Shown here: piece after piece, positions 1-11,299 of the stretch
Layout of the letters: every line of letters begins with the position of its first letter
Position numbering within the stretch: position 1 is the stretch's first letter
Source of the DNA: Platynereis dumerilii
Taxonomy: Eukaryota; Annelida; Polychaeta; Phyllodocida; Nereididae
NCBI GenBank assembly: GCA_026936325.1
Contig: JAPTHN010000182.1
Location: forward strand, 310,001 to 374,000
Direction: 5' to 3'
DNA: 64,000 nucleotides
Translations under genes and position numbers: made by a program
The notes under the pieces: model-generated
Seen by the model: the letters and a program-made list of their open reading frames with translations, nothing else
The model's database searches: none
Told to the model about the DNA's origin: nothing

Positions 1-11
1 CATGAAATTGG

Positions 12-178
12 CAGTCCCTTGTATCATGTGTATCAGTGTCTGTGCTTGGCAAGCAAAAGATTCCTCACATGGGGTAAACGTGTGACATGTTGAGGACTCC
101 CGCTCTCTCTCTCATCTCATCAATCAACCCTTGCGAGCACCCAGAACTTGGCTTACACGGCTGCACTTGCCATATCTA

Positions 179-209
<31 letters not shown>

Positions 210-235
210 GTCTATCTGTCTATCTATCTATTGTA
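12..235 (+). repeat. Interspersed repeat family A, copy 1, with TCTG/TATC tail
   Basis: About 200 bp is clearly homologous to 2215-2418: both share CCCTTGTATC, CTCACATGGGGTAAA and CTCATCTCATCAATCAACCC. The copy ends in a (TCTG)n/(TATC)n microsatellite at about 171-232. Reverse-orientation relatives lie at 33862-33965 and 47190-47490. It has no coding capacity; whether it is a SINE or a DNA-transposon derivative is not clear. Confidence 0.6.
171..232 (+). repeat. (TCTG)n/(TATC)n microsatellite
   Basis: An interrupted tetranucleotide run mixes TCTG and TATC units at the 3' end of repeat family A copy 1. The same kind of tail follows copy 2 at about 2400-2418, so it belongs to the repeat and is not independent. 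Confidence 0.85.
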
Positions 236-374
236 TGGTCTTTTAAAAATACAAGTAGACAGTATGTAAGTCTTGGGAGATGTAATGATGAGGTGATAAG
301 GCTGGGAGTCCACTCGATGGGTACAGTTGGCTCTTGGTAACGCTAGGCTTCTGCTCGTTGGGTTCTGGATGCTT

Positions 375-480
375 CAATCATCCTTTGACTCGTTGCTGTG
401 TGTCCTCCTCTTGTCCTAATTTGCCCACAAGTCTAAGGTGCATAAATACAAGATGTAAAGCCCCAGTTATCCAACCATCA
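375..480 (+). repeat. SINE fragment (tRNA-derived family B)
   Basis: The sequence contains GTGTCCTCCTCTTGTCCTAA followed by GTGCATAAATACA and GATGTAAAGCCCC. These words recur, reverse-complemented, at 32610-32745 and in part at 27770-27950, where a tRNA-like head is attached. This copy shows only the body and 3' part of the family. Confidence 0.5.
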
Positions 481-2214
481 TGTTAAAAAAAAGGTTGCTA
501 AAATCGTCTTCTGAATGTGATAATAATATCAGAATTGACTTCCTTAAATTTAAAAAATAATGAGTCTCAAACAATAATTGTACCATTCAGCTAAATTCGC
601 TCCTTTATATATAATCAGAACACTTAGGCAGGGATAGGCCGACTATCAGCAAAAAGGAACTGCATGTAATGACTGCAGTCTGGGGGATGGGCTATAGTGG
701 GACACAGAATGTTGAATTACCAAAAAAAGTAGGACAAAATCATTCGCTGTTCTATATTTAACATGATTTGACATTGATATCAAATTGATCGCTGTTTGAT
801 TACCACATGCTGGCTGTTAGGGCAGTCTTTGTTCGCTGTTAAAATGACATGCAACGTACATGAAATATTAAACGGATGACAGAATAGATGAAAAAATCTG
901 TAAACGTGTAGGTCTTTAGGACGAGCAAAAGTCATGGTTCAGACTTCAGCTTTATGGGGGTACCCGGTATCCTATAATTGTCATACGGAAATATTTCCGC
1001 ACAATTACCTAATTTCGCCAAAATAGCTTATGTAAAACTGTTGTACTCTATATACGAGCAGGATATGAAAATTTTAAATGATAGTTTTATAAAACTTTTG
1101 TTTGAACCTTGAAGTGAACTTAGGCACAATCGAACAATCAGATGTGAAATGGCTGTTTCAGCTATGAACATTGAAATTGAATGGGTTGGACGTGACATTG
1201 AAAAGATAACTTATCAATTGGAGGAGTTCCTCTGGTCTGATACAATTAAAATGTGTTATCAGTTCCCTTGACACAGTACCTTTTAATGTTGATATTTTGA
1301 AGGTATGTAAAAACTCCCAATTAAATCTGTATCAATTGACAAAAAATGTATCAATTCCCTTGAAAAATTCCCGAGAGAAATTGGTCTTATTGAAATTTTT
1401 ATGTCAATTTTCTGCCTTATTTTACATCGAAATTCTAAATCTGAGAATGATTTTAAAATTTTTGCAATGTAAGTGTAAATCTTTTGTCTTTATTGCATTT
1501 AAAATCGGCAAAATGACCCCGTTATCTATCTTTGGCTGTCCATCCTTCTATTTTTGTGCTGGAACTGTGGAAAATTGACAAATGAGAAAGAAAGTTGCTG
1601 ACTGTGTCTGTGCTTTGTCGCAGACTCAAGAGGAAAAGGTTGTTCGTGTGAACACAGAATATATGGAAATTCTTCAGAACTAATATTTTGATATGGGAAA
1701 GTATACAATAATTCGGCTTCACTTGATCATGTTGATAGAAGTAATTTGATTTACGACAAAGGTTGATGTTTCATAAGTAAAATCATATTATGATAACTCA
1801 GCATTTAATCCTGAGAAAAGCTGTTGCATAATCTTCGTAGGTTTAAAGGTCAGAAAAATATTAGAAAACATCAAACATAACTTAGTCTTAAGATGTCAGG
1901 CGGATTTGTCTTTCATTTCATTATCCCAAAATAACTAGAAGTTGTTTGAATAACAAAATCTTTTGTGTAAGAGTGAGAGTGTGTGGGGCATTTTGTGGTT
2001 TGGTATTTTGTTGAGAATTCATAGAAGGGTTAGTAGGGTGGTTCAAGTTGGGATGCTCTTACAGTGTACTTGGAAAAAGAGATGTTCTAATAGTTGGAAT
2101 AGAGATCGATTAGATAGACGCAATTTATCTTTTGAAAGAAGTTGTAAAAGAGAGTCCTCGGACGAGCCGCAATCATTGAATGTGTTGTTGATTGAAGTTC
2201 ATATTCTCAAGTTT

Positions 2215-2418
2215 AGAAATTTCTTTCGGATGAGACGTAAAATTGGTGGCCCCCTTGTATCAGTGTCTGTGCTGGGCAAGTAAAAGATCCCTCACATGGG
2301 GTAAATGTGTAACATATTGAGGGCTACTGCTCTCTCTCTCCCATCTCATCAATCAACCCTCATGAGCGCCCAGAACTGGGCTTAGAGGGCTGCACTTACC
2401 ATATCTATCTATCTATCT
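2215..2418 (+). repeat. Interspersed repeat family A, copy 2
   Basis: This is a second copy of the family seen at 12-235, starting near CGGATGAGACGT and ending in a short (TATC)n tail. The open frame at 1963-2283 overlaps the repeat and shows no protein-like composition, so I do not call a gene. Confidence 0.6.
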
Positions 2419-3054
2419 AAGGCCTATAACTGGTGTTGAAATGTAGGCCTCTATTCTAAGTCTAACACTCTACATGCATGTGCATAGAAACTAGAGAACT
2501 TCACTATTCTTAACCATGTTAACCCCAGGCACTGTGGCCACACTAGGAGATTTCATGCAAACGACACTTTGGAGAGACTAGTGCTGAAAGGGGACGGTTT
2601 ATGCATTCACACTTAGTGAACATGTACGCCTGCATGGTAATGTCCGAATTATAACCTACGTGGAAGACTGGAGTTAACTTATAACACTGTATAATAGGGA
2701 AAGGCTGGGTTAGTCCCCACAGTTTTCTTGCTTGTCTCATTGTAGATGTATAGAAGTGAAAGTGTCCTCAAACCAAGGGAAGTCATGGTTATGTTTGAGA
2801 ATTTAGGCTGCGAATAAATAAAGGAGCTTAGATAAACTCTGATACTGTGGTAATGTTTGTAAATAAAATGCAGTGAAAGTATTCTATATGATGGTTATTA
2901 TAAGTGCTGGAAGCCAAATTTAATAGGTTTCTAGTTCCATGTTTTCACAGACTAATATTATAATATAAAGGTCATGACTGTGAAGCTGTACAAAAGCCTT
3001 ATTTGATCAAGTAGCTTTTAGAAAATGACCCAGAAGTGGTCTCGTTTCAATGTC

Positions 3055-3140
3055 AGTTGAAATACCAATACTGCCAATTGAAATACCAAAACTGCCTTTT
3101 GAAACATTAAACTCCCTGTTGAAATACCAAGACTCGAATA
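3055..3140 (+). repeat. Short tandem repeat, about 21 bp unit
   Basis: Four imperfect copies of a unit like GTTGAAATACCAANACTGCC stand in a row about 260 bp upstream of the SKI-like exon. No function is evident. Confidence 0.6.
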
Positions 3141-3398
3141 CTTTTCTTCTGAGAGCAATCCTGATTTTTCGTGGACAAGACAAGATTGTTATTGCAAAAT
3201 GTCAATTTGTCATATTTGAGTGATGTGCTATGGTTTTACCTATTCTGCCTGAGGTTCTCCTTATGTTGACTTTCCTACATATATTTGAGATCTAATGCAT
3301 TGATAACAACAGATTATGTTATTTCAAAATGAATTGTCAATGCAAAAAGAAATGTTTTATACTTGAAGTGGGACTAAATATTCAATATCTTTTTGCAG

Positions 3399-5193
3399 AA
3401 ATGCGGAGACGGAAGAAGCAGTACCTCAATCCCGAAGCGGGAAGAAAAGTCGAAAGAGGAAGTTAACGGGTGACAGTGAAATTAACCCTGGTTCTCCTGG
3501 GCCTTTGTTGAACGTGGCGACGTTGGCTACGCCTCCCAGTACGTCCACGGCGTCTTCAGTGACGTCCACGACGCCAGCCACGACGTCGAGCCAAGACGTC
3601 AAACGTTCAGAGAGACTGCGTCATAAAAAGGTGCGCTACGCTGATATGGCGAATGGCACTGCCTATTTAGAGGGAGAGGATGACGAGGATGGCAAGGTCC
3701 CCGAATCGCCCGAGAGTAACACGACCACTCCGTCTTTACCCTCGTCCCCGTCTCTTGAAACGGACGACTCCGGCCTCTCCTCGGACCACGAGAACCGAGA
3801 CATCACCCTGCAGAAACTAGTCTACCCCGAAGAACTGGAGATCAAGAAGATCCGGCTGAAGGCTCGCAAGAAGAAGCTGACCAAGCAAGAGAAACGGCGG
3901 TTGAAGCGGTTAAAAGAACGCATGCAAAAGAAAGCCATGAAGCAGAAGATGGAGAAGAAACGCTTACGGCTACTCCAGCGACAAAAGACGGTAGGGGGTA
4001 AAGGCAAACGACGTTTGCAAGAGACTCACGCTTACACGAAGAAGGTTAACCCCGAACACTGTTACGCTGCGTGTCCCGCTTCTAAAGATGACGTGGACGT
4101 GACGCAGGTAGATAAGGAGATCGAGGTTAAAGACATGACGGTTAAAGAAGAGCCAAAAGCCGAACCGAAAGCTCCGTTAGCTGTCATCCATAGAGACAAT
4201 GTTCACCGCCAGGGGCCAGGGACGGCTCGGGTGGGACGGTGGCAGGATGGCGAAGTCTACTTGCAGCTCTATCGCAATAAAGACTCGGCTTGCATCCAGT
4301 GTGTCACATGCAGAGACTTCTATACGGTGCGAAGGTTCCTCAAACATATGCACAAGCATAACAACCCCGATGAACTATTGGAGGTAAACCTGCCCCAGAA
4401 GTTTGAGCTCCGCAATCCCAGTCCAACAGACGGGGAGACGCAGGACTGGCAGGAGTTTCAGACGAAACGACGTTTGGTCGAAGTGTCTCCCAACGAAAGG
4501 GGTCGTAAAGCGTTAAATAAACCTGCAGAATCAAGCCCCAAGACAAATGCCACTCAGTCACAGCAGAGTTCAGATAAAGACAGTCAAAGCTCCGGCACTA
4601 ACACGACCAAAAAAAGTAGCGAAGAGACTACACAACAAGCTGCGAAAGCAGTCGTACAGCAAGCTGTTAAAACTGAAACAACACCAACAACACTTACAGA
4701 AACTATAAAGCAAGAAACACCAGACAAAGACAGTACTGTGACTCCTGAGAAATCGGAACAAGTCACTGAAAAATTGGTAGAGAAATCAGTCGCTAAAACG
4801 GCGGAAAAAACATCGGAAAAGGAAGTCAAAGTTGAGATTCACCTCAAGTCTGATGTGGAGAGTAAAGTTGTTAGTTCGAGCTCAAAAGCAGATTTCTCTC
4901 CTGAGGAAAACGGACTAACAAGACACAGCACAAGAGTACGGAAGCGAAAACAGCTACATCCGATCGAAAGTTACGTTTATTCAAAACTCCTGCCGACAAA
5001 CGGCAAACCCGAGATGAGGGAAGACCTCCCGGGAGAGATTGACAAAGTCTCGATGTCCGTATCACCTGTACGAGCTACGAAGTTTAAAGTATCGGTCAGA
5101 AAAGACGGCAGTTCGCAAGTGACTCGCTTGGATGTCAAAGTCCCTGGTGGGTCAGAAAAGCGGCTGGCTAAGAGATCACGATATTCCCAATAA
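3399..5193 (+). CDS. Last coding exon of a SKI/SNO-like transcriptional corepressor
   Basis: This is a terminal exon: a T-rich tract and AG at 3397-3398 precede an open frame running to TAA at 5191-5193 (598 residues visible; upstream exons lie outside the window or were not recognised). It starts with a basic patch, then a Ser/Thr-rich stretch and an acidic stretch. A long Lys/Arg-rich, probably helical segment follows around visible residues 147-205. The best diagnostic is CIQC-x2-C near residues 298-305, followed after an F by H-x-H-K near 316-319. That spacing matches the Zn-binding part of the c-SKI SMAD4-binding (SAND-like) domain. The HWGFDS-type sequence that follows it in vertebrate SKI is missing; only one Trp further on may correspond. 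The C-terminal half is low-complexity and Thr/Lys/Glu-rich. SKI/SNO proteins are nuclear corepressors of TGF-beta/SMAD signalling; that role here is inferred from one motif. Exact subfamily (SKI, SKOR or a divergent relative) is unknown. Confidence 0.6.
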
Positions 5194-7639
5194 GAAAGAC
5201 TTTAAAAACAAAACAAAAAAACACAATTTGAAAATGTTGCAGCTCCGACAAATGGCTCTTTCAATATGGATACTCCAAATTTTTCAAATCGGATCATATT
5301 AAATCGGATACAAAATGGATTACACTCGTTAATTCTTAAAAACATACAAGGAAACAAAAGAATTATTCTCAAAAACACAAGGAAGCTATTTACAACACTT
5401 CTACAAATTCACAAAAATATTGTTGGATATTATGACTGAAAATAACATACAGAAATAACACTTGGAAATTACTTCGGAAATGTAACGGCTGATTGTTATA
5501 CGGCTTCCTGACGACTCTTGAATTGTCTCTGGCTAGTCTTGTTATCGTGATGAGTCAGTGCCACCTATGGAGATATATTGAACTAAATATTGGAGATATA
5601 CATGTCGATGGTGATTCATAGCGTTAATTGCATTGTTGATCTGTTGATATGTCTTTGCGGCTGTTATTTTTGGATAATAATATTGTGAAGATAATTATCA
5701 GGTCGGCTGGATGTAATTTGCATAAATTTGCATAACATCGTGTACCATTTCTTGTACTATGGCTTTGTTAGTGCTGTGTCGATAGAACCAAGTGTTAATA
5801 TTCGCTGTTAATGCTGTTAACTAGTGTTGAGCAGTTGTGAAGATGACGTCTGATGACCATTTTCCATCGTGTCGTGTTCATGAAAAATGCTTGGGTCGCC
5901 AACATCGTTCGCTGGAGCAATATTAGCTTAAATGAAGTCATCGTGAAGTGCGGAATCCGAGGATTCTATTGTAATGTCACTGTGTGATCTTATTCATATA
6001 TTATCTGCATTACGGACTTAAGCATGGCGTTATATGTAAAAGTTAATGATAGATGTGAAATGTGGCCGATACTTTAGCATGTTAAGAGCAGGCATTGTCT
6101 GAATGTTACGATTCCAAATGCTGGAACGGACTGGCTTCTTAAAGAACAGCTGGCTTTGTACAGTTTTCAGATTAATGCCCGGCCCTGCACAAGTAGGAGT
6201 GGTTTTTGTGAATCGCTGATGATTTATAATTTAATTTGGATTGAATTTTGCCAACCTGTCTGCAGCTGTGCGCATTTTTTACAAAACAAAAAAAAACACA
6301 ATTCAAGCAAGAATTCACTGTCATAGTGAGGTTTTCCTGCATTATTTGTAGATGATAACTTATGGTCTGTAATGGTCGTCGTATAAGGATCATTTATGTG
6401 GATTTGAATTTAAGAAATTGACGGGCTTGCTTAGACTCCTGAGTATATACCGAGAGAGAGAAGCGAGTAGCTAACTTTAAGCTCGATCTAAAATGTCAAC
6501 AAATTAATGATTCACACCTATATTAGGTTCGAGGATACATTTCCTAAAAACACTCAAAAAACAAACAAAAAAAGTTAATTGTGATACGAACTACATATAA
6601 CATGGTCGCCACGTGCGACTTTAATGTCATTAACGGACGATGTCATTGATATCGTTTCTCGGTTTGGATTAATTTTGTGTATATTTCACCTGGGATCAAT
6701 TTTCGTTTCTTTTTCCCCCCGTTTTTGTGGTGTTGTTGTCTCCGAAAGTTGTGGAAATATTTTGTCAAAAAACTTTGTCATATAATTTGGAAATATTTTG
6801 GAAATGTTTCCCTATCCGGAAGTATATATAATATGATTATATTTCTGGGAATATTTTTCATTTCATGAACATTGGGAGGGTTTATCCGTGCATAACTAGG
6901 AGATTCCTATCTCACCCATGTCATGCTATTGACAGTTTATAATTAACTAAGACTGTACATTTCACACATGCCATATCTTTTTTTTTCTTTTTATACATTT
7001 AGCATTGTGAGTGAGGTGCGCACACTCGAGTTTGTGATATATACATAACTAGATACGTTACTTTGTGTTTAAATTGTGGTTAATTTGTGTTTACCTTTTG
7101 TATTGTCATTTAATACCATTTAATATCATTTGACGTCATTTTATGCCAAGTTACAGTACGATGAGTGGATTCATAGACTGCAACTAGTAATTTCATTATC
7201 CGTGGACCCCTTAATGCTGGCTATATTGTTTAATTTTGTGATTTTTGTGACACATCCTGGACCTTTGTTGTTCAATCTTTGACCTTGTTTGGTGGAGAGT
7301 ACCGTGAAGTTTAGCTACAAGTCAATTTAAAATTTTACATTCAAGTATTTTATTGCATCCTGGTGTTGTATACAAATGTGTACTTTCGTTTTTTTCTGTG
7401 TTTAAATTCGGAAATATGCCTTTAACATTTTTAACTTAATTAGTATTTTTACTAAGTTACTGCACAATTTGATCGTTTATAATATTTGCAAGTGACACTA
7501 CAAAAAGAAATGTTTAGAATCTGACCTTTTTAGCCTGATTTGTCAATTTTCTGCATATAAATATATTTGTTGGACCTCATCTAAAATCTAAAGTGACAAG
7601 CCTCAGCTTGCTTTCTTGAGCATTTATCTAATTGTAGCC

Positions 7640-7900
7640 AATTGTCTGTGCTTTCCAGGGCCCTCTGCTACATGTGGAGGACCTCCTGTGGCCTAGCCTC
7701 TGGTAGCCCTCCTGTCCCCCTCCCATGGTCCTATCCACAGGTGCATTTCCTTAAAGAAGGTCCATTCTATAAAAAGCCCTCTCTGGACCCAAATTCTGCC
7801 CTGGGCAGGTGCATTTCCTCCTAAAATGACAAGCTGGGGCCTGCTAGGACATGTCCTATGCTGCCCTAACAGGGCCTGTGCTTCATAATGGAGTAACTTC
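7640..7900. other. GC-richer island with internal repeats, unidentified
   Basis: Base composition differs from the AT-rich surroundings. The phrase CAGGTGCATTTCCT occurs twice, about 67 bp apart, and GACAAGC occurs on both flanks. The frames present are short and not protein-like. It may be a decayed repeat; I could not assign it. Confidence 0.25.
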
Positions 7901-8926
7901 ATGGCCCAATAACTCAATGCAAATTTGATTTATTAGTTCTTATAAAAGGTCTTTTGTGGACATTAGTGAAAAAGTATCTATATAATTATGGTATAATGTA
8001 AATCTTTAATATCAGTCTTAAATCTGAGTATGCCTTTTGATTAGACCTAGGATTTATTAAATTTTTCCCCATCCAATTTCTCAACTCAATACATTTTTGG
8101 TGGCAAGCACACTTGGTCTGTACAAGCACACATGCAGTGTTCCCTCTGTATACAATTACATTGTATTTGAGGCCTTGGACAGCCCTGCAATATGAGCAGA
8201 CTGGCCCGGCAGGTGGCAGCATGATGCAGTCCTCCAGTCAACCCTATGATTTCCCAGTTAGATCTCTTTGTCTCCCCCCAATGCCATTTAAATGTCATCT
8301 TGATGAATTAAGTGCTAATTTGATTAAATACCAGCCAATTTCATTGTTGTCAGAGATGTTCAAATAACTAAAATGACATTTGCTTCTGAAATTTAGATTA
8401 TACTTCTTTGTCTAATATTTCTCAGAACATAGATACTGAAAATTCTTAATAAAACAAATAAAAAAGATGCTGAAAAATGAAATAAAGATTATGAAGAAAT
8501 GACTATCTTCATTACAATTAATTAAGCCTGTATCGTTTTTTCGTAAAATGACGATAGTTAGTGTGGAATTACTTCATAAATTTTTATTCCACAGTATGTC
8601 CTATGTATACTCCGTCTGCCAAACAAGAAGGCCTGTCTGTCTGTCTGTCTGTCTCTGCTTTCTGCAATAAGCAGCAGAAATGTTGTAACTCGATCAACAG
8701 ACTTGTAGGTATTTGGAAGCGATAAAACCCTTTTAGCTTCCAACTGGCTCATTCCAACATCTACTCTTTCCAAGATAGACGCTCTAAAAATGCTCCCCTT
8801 TGTGTTGAGAATTGTTAAATTGACTAAAAGCTCTTTTCGACATCTCTGAAATTGGTTGCCGTATTGGTTGCTAAGTTGCTGCAAGTTGCTATTGGATACT
8901 GTTTAGTAAAAAAGCCATTTTCGGTT

Positions 8927-9000
8927 GATTGTCATTGGTTGTCATTGGTTGCCATTGGTTGCCACTGGTTGCCACTGGTTGCCACTGGTTGCCATTTGTT
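8927..9000 (+). repeat. 12-bp tandem repeat (GGTTGCCACT-type)
   Basis: About six copies of a 12-bp unit, TGGTTGCCACTG with C/T and A/T variants, run head to tail. The earlier units read GGTTGTCATT, so the array grades from one variant to another. Confidence 0.75.
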
Positions 9001-11299
9001 ATGAGGCTTAATAAGTCATTTCCTTTTACCTTGGGAGGCTGGGAGCTGTTGATGGCAACATGCTAGTTTCAGCATTAGCAGCACAGCATGGCTGTGAACA
9101 TGAACTTCATGAAGCCAAAACACTAGCATGAATGCAGCCAGAGAACATGGGCAACATTGGGCAGCATTATAAATGCCACCGTGGGCACCGAACGACCCCT
9201 AGAAACACTGCGAAACAGCCAGTAGCTCATGATTGTGAATGAGGCTGTAGTTTTCTGGCTGTTTCAGTTTCAGCTTTAGCTTGAGCTGCCCCAATCAATG
9301 CTGAGCTTGGTTTGCCCTTGACAAGAACGAGCCCAGCTCTGCTTCTGTCTGCTTCTCTCAGCCTGGTCCAGGCCTGCTGCTCCTCACGCTGTTTTCATAC
9401 AGCTCAGTGGGCTCATTCAGTGTTCTAGTGTAGGATTAAAGTAGCAGTAAACCAACAGAAAAGCCACTGAAAAGCTACGAAGCCAATCTCCTACGATGCT
9501 CCCAGTATGTTCCTTGTATGTCTAGCTTGTTTTGGCAATTTGTTTTGTAAATTCCTCTTTTTTTTCCAAAAGCAGAAACACTACTTTGCAAATAAACAAT
9601 ATACTTGTTATGAGGCCCTATTCAAATAAAAACCCAATTGCTGAGAAATATAAAACCATCTGCCTAAAGTGATGGCTTCAATAGTTTGTGTAATCATAAA
9701 GTTTGTTGAGGTCTATTTGATTTGGCTCAAATAAAGGCTCCGATGACACCTGCTTTGCCCATGCATAATTTAAGCCTCAAATGGCTGCCAACCCCCAGAC
9801 AATTAGAAGGTTTTCGAAAAAAAAGTAAATATTAATTTCACTCTCAAATTGAGAGATCCTAAATATAGAAGCTCAAATTTCAGTAACCCTAATAAAAATT
9901 TATTAGAAATTCCAAAAGTTATGAGGATTTTTAAATATTAAATTTAGTAAAATGCTCAAAATGTATACAAATTTTTACAAGAATTCCTGTTGAGAACAGT
10001 CTCAAAGTTTAAAGCTATCATCATGTGTTACTCTTCACCAAACAACGGGAAAAACTAAGTAAAATGGTGCAACTTATTTAAAAGTTAATTTGGGTAAATA
10101 GTTCAATTGCAATTAGAATATTCCATTTTAATGTTAAATAGATTTGTTGAATGCATATTCAGGTGTTAACATTGTAATTCATAATTGTAATTCATATACA
10201 TTAAGCATGAGTTGTATATACGATCATCCCTTTGTCATTTCTTTCAACAAAAAAAAAAGATGGTATACCATTGTACATAGTGTATGTAGTAAACTTGAGG
10301 TTGTTTTTCATAGCAATTTTGTGAGACAAGTTAATTGATAATTACCTTATAATTATATATTAAAGATTGTTATCGTTCTGGTTTCAAGATTTTCACCTAA
10401 TCAATTAAGAGTTCTAGTTTGAGAGAACTATCACGTCTCCCTGATTTGTTCATTTTAATGTTCAAGCAACTAAGAATCTATCATATAAGAGTTGTTAATT
10501 GGTTTAATTCATATTTGACATTGACAGACACCATTATTCACGAATTAGTGTAAACCTAGATACCGTACTTCATATTCGTTATTAAAGTGTTATTAATATG
10601 TCATTTACATCACATTCAAGAAGACAAGTCAAATTACTTGAATATATCAGATATCAGTTGTAATTATAAAGCAAAATTCTGTGGCAAAATTGACGCAATA
10701 AATGGTTAGAAAAGTATATATCAAAGTATAAAGTCTCTAATTATTATCACTGTCGATACTTTGCAACTGTTTCTGTGGTTTTATCTGGCATAATTGACTA
10801 TAAGCTGTACAGGCAGAAAAAAAATACAAAAAATAGGTCTGTGTACACTGTATCTTACCGTATGGGTGTTTATATACAGAACTGTAATCGGTATCTCTAT
10901 ATTTCTTACTGCAACTTTATTCATGGGTAATTAGTGTGGCTTACAGATTAAGGTTTCATGTTAATTGAAAAATTACGAGTTGAAATAATAATGACATTGT
11001 CGCTTTTTGGTTTAACAGTTTTAAGAAATTAACAATTTTTGCTGTCGATATCATTTTGTCGTTGCTATGAAAGCCTGCCTATATAACTCAAATCATGTAC
11101 AGAATATTTGTACAATAAATGTATATAAATTGACCATGCTTTGTTGTTCTCTATTAATTTTACTATGTTGGAAAAAAAAAATTCGGAAGTTTTAAAGAGT
11201 TTTCAAAAAATTTGTCATTGGGAGCCTTTGGTCAGATGAGAAATCCACATTTTTGAGAGTCAATTTGGTGTTCAGCTGTTGAAAGACAATTCAATGTAT

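Larger units (their letters stand above)
1..3398 (+). other. Probable intron of the SKI-like gene with repeats
   Basis: No coding exon was recognised here. The stretch holds two copies of an interspersed repeat with a TATC/TCTG tail (12-235 and 2215-2418), a SINE fragment (375-480) and a short 21-bp tandem repeat (3055-3140). It ends in the splice acceptor at 3397-3398. Assignment as an intron rests only on that acceptor. Confidence 0.45.
5194..11140 (+). other. Probable long 3' UTR and 3' flank of the SKI-like gene
   Basis: Nothing coding was recognised in this AT-rich stretch. It holds a GC-richer unidentified island (7640-7900) and a 12-bp tandem repeat (8927-9000). A candidate poly(A) signal, AATAAA at 11114-11119, is followed about 25 bp later by a GT-rich tract; earlier AATAAA words near 8450 and 10696 could be used instead. 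The true transcript end cannot be fixed from sequence alone. Confidence 0.35.
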
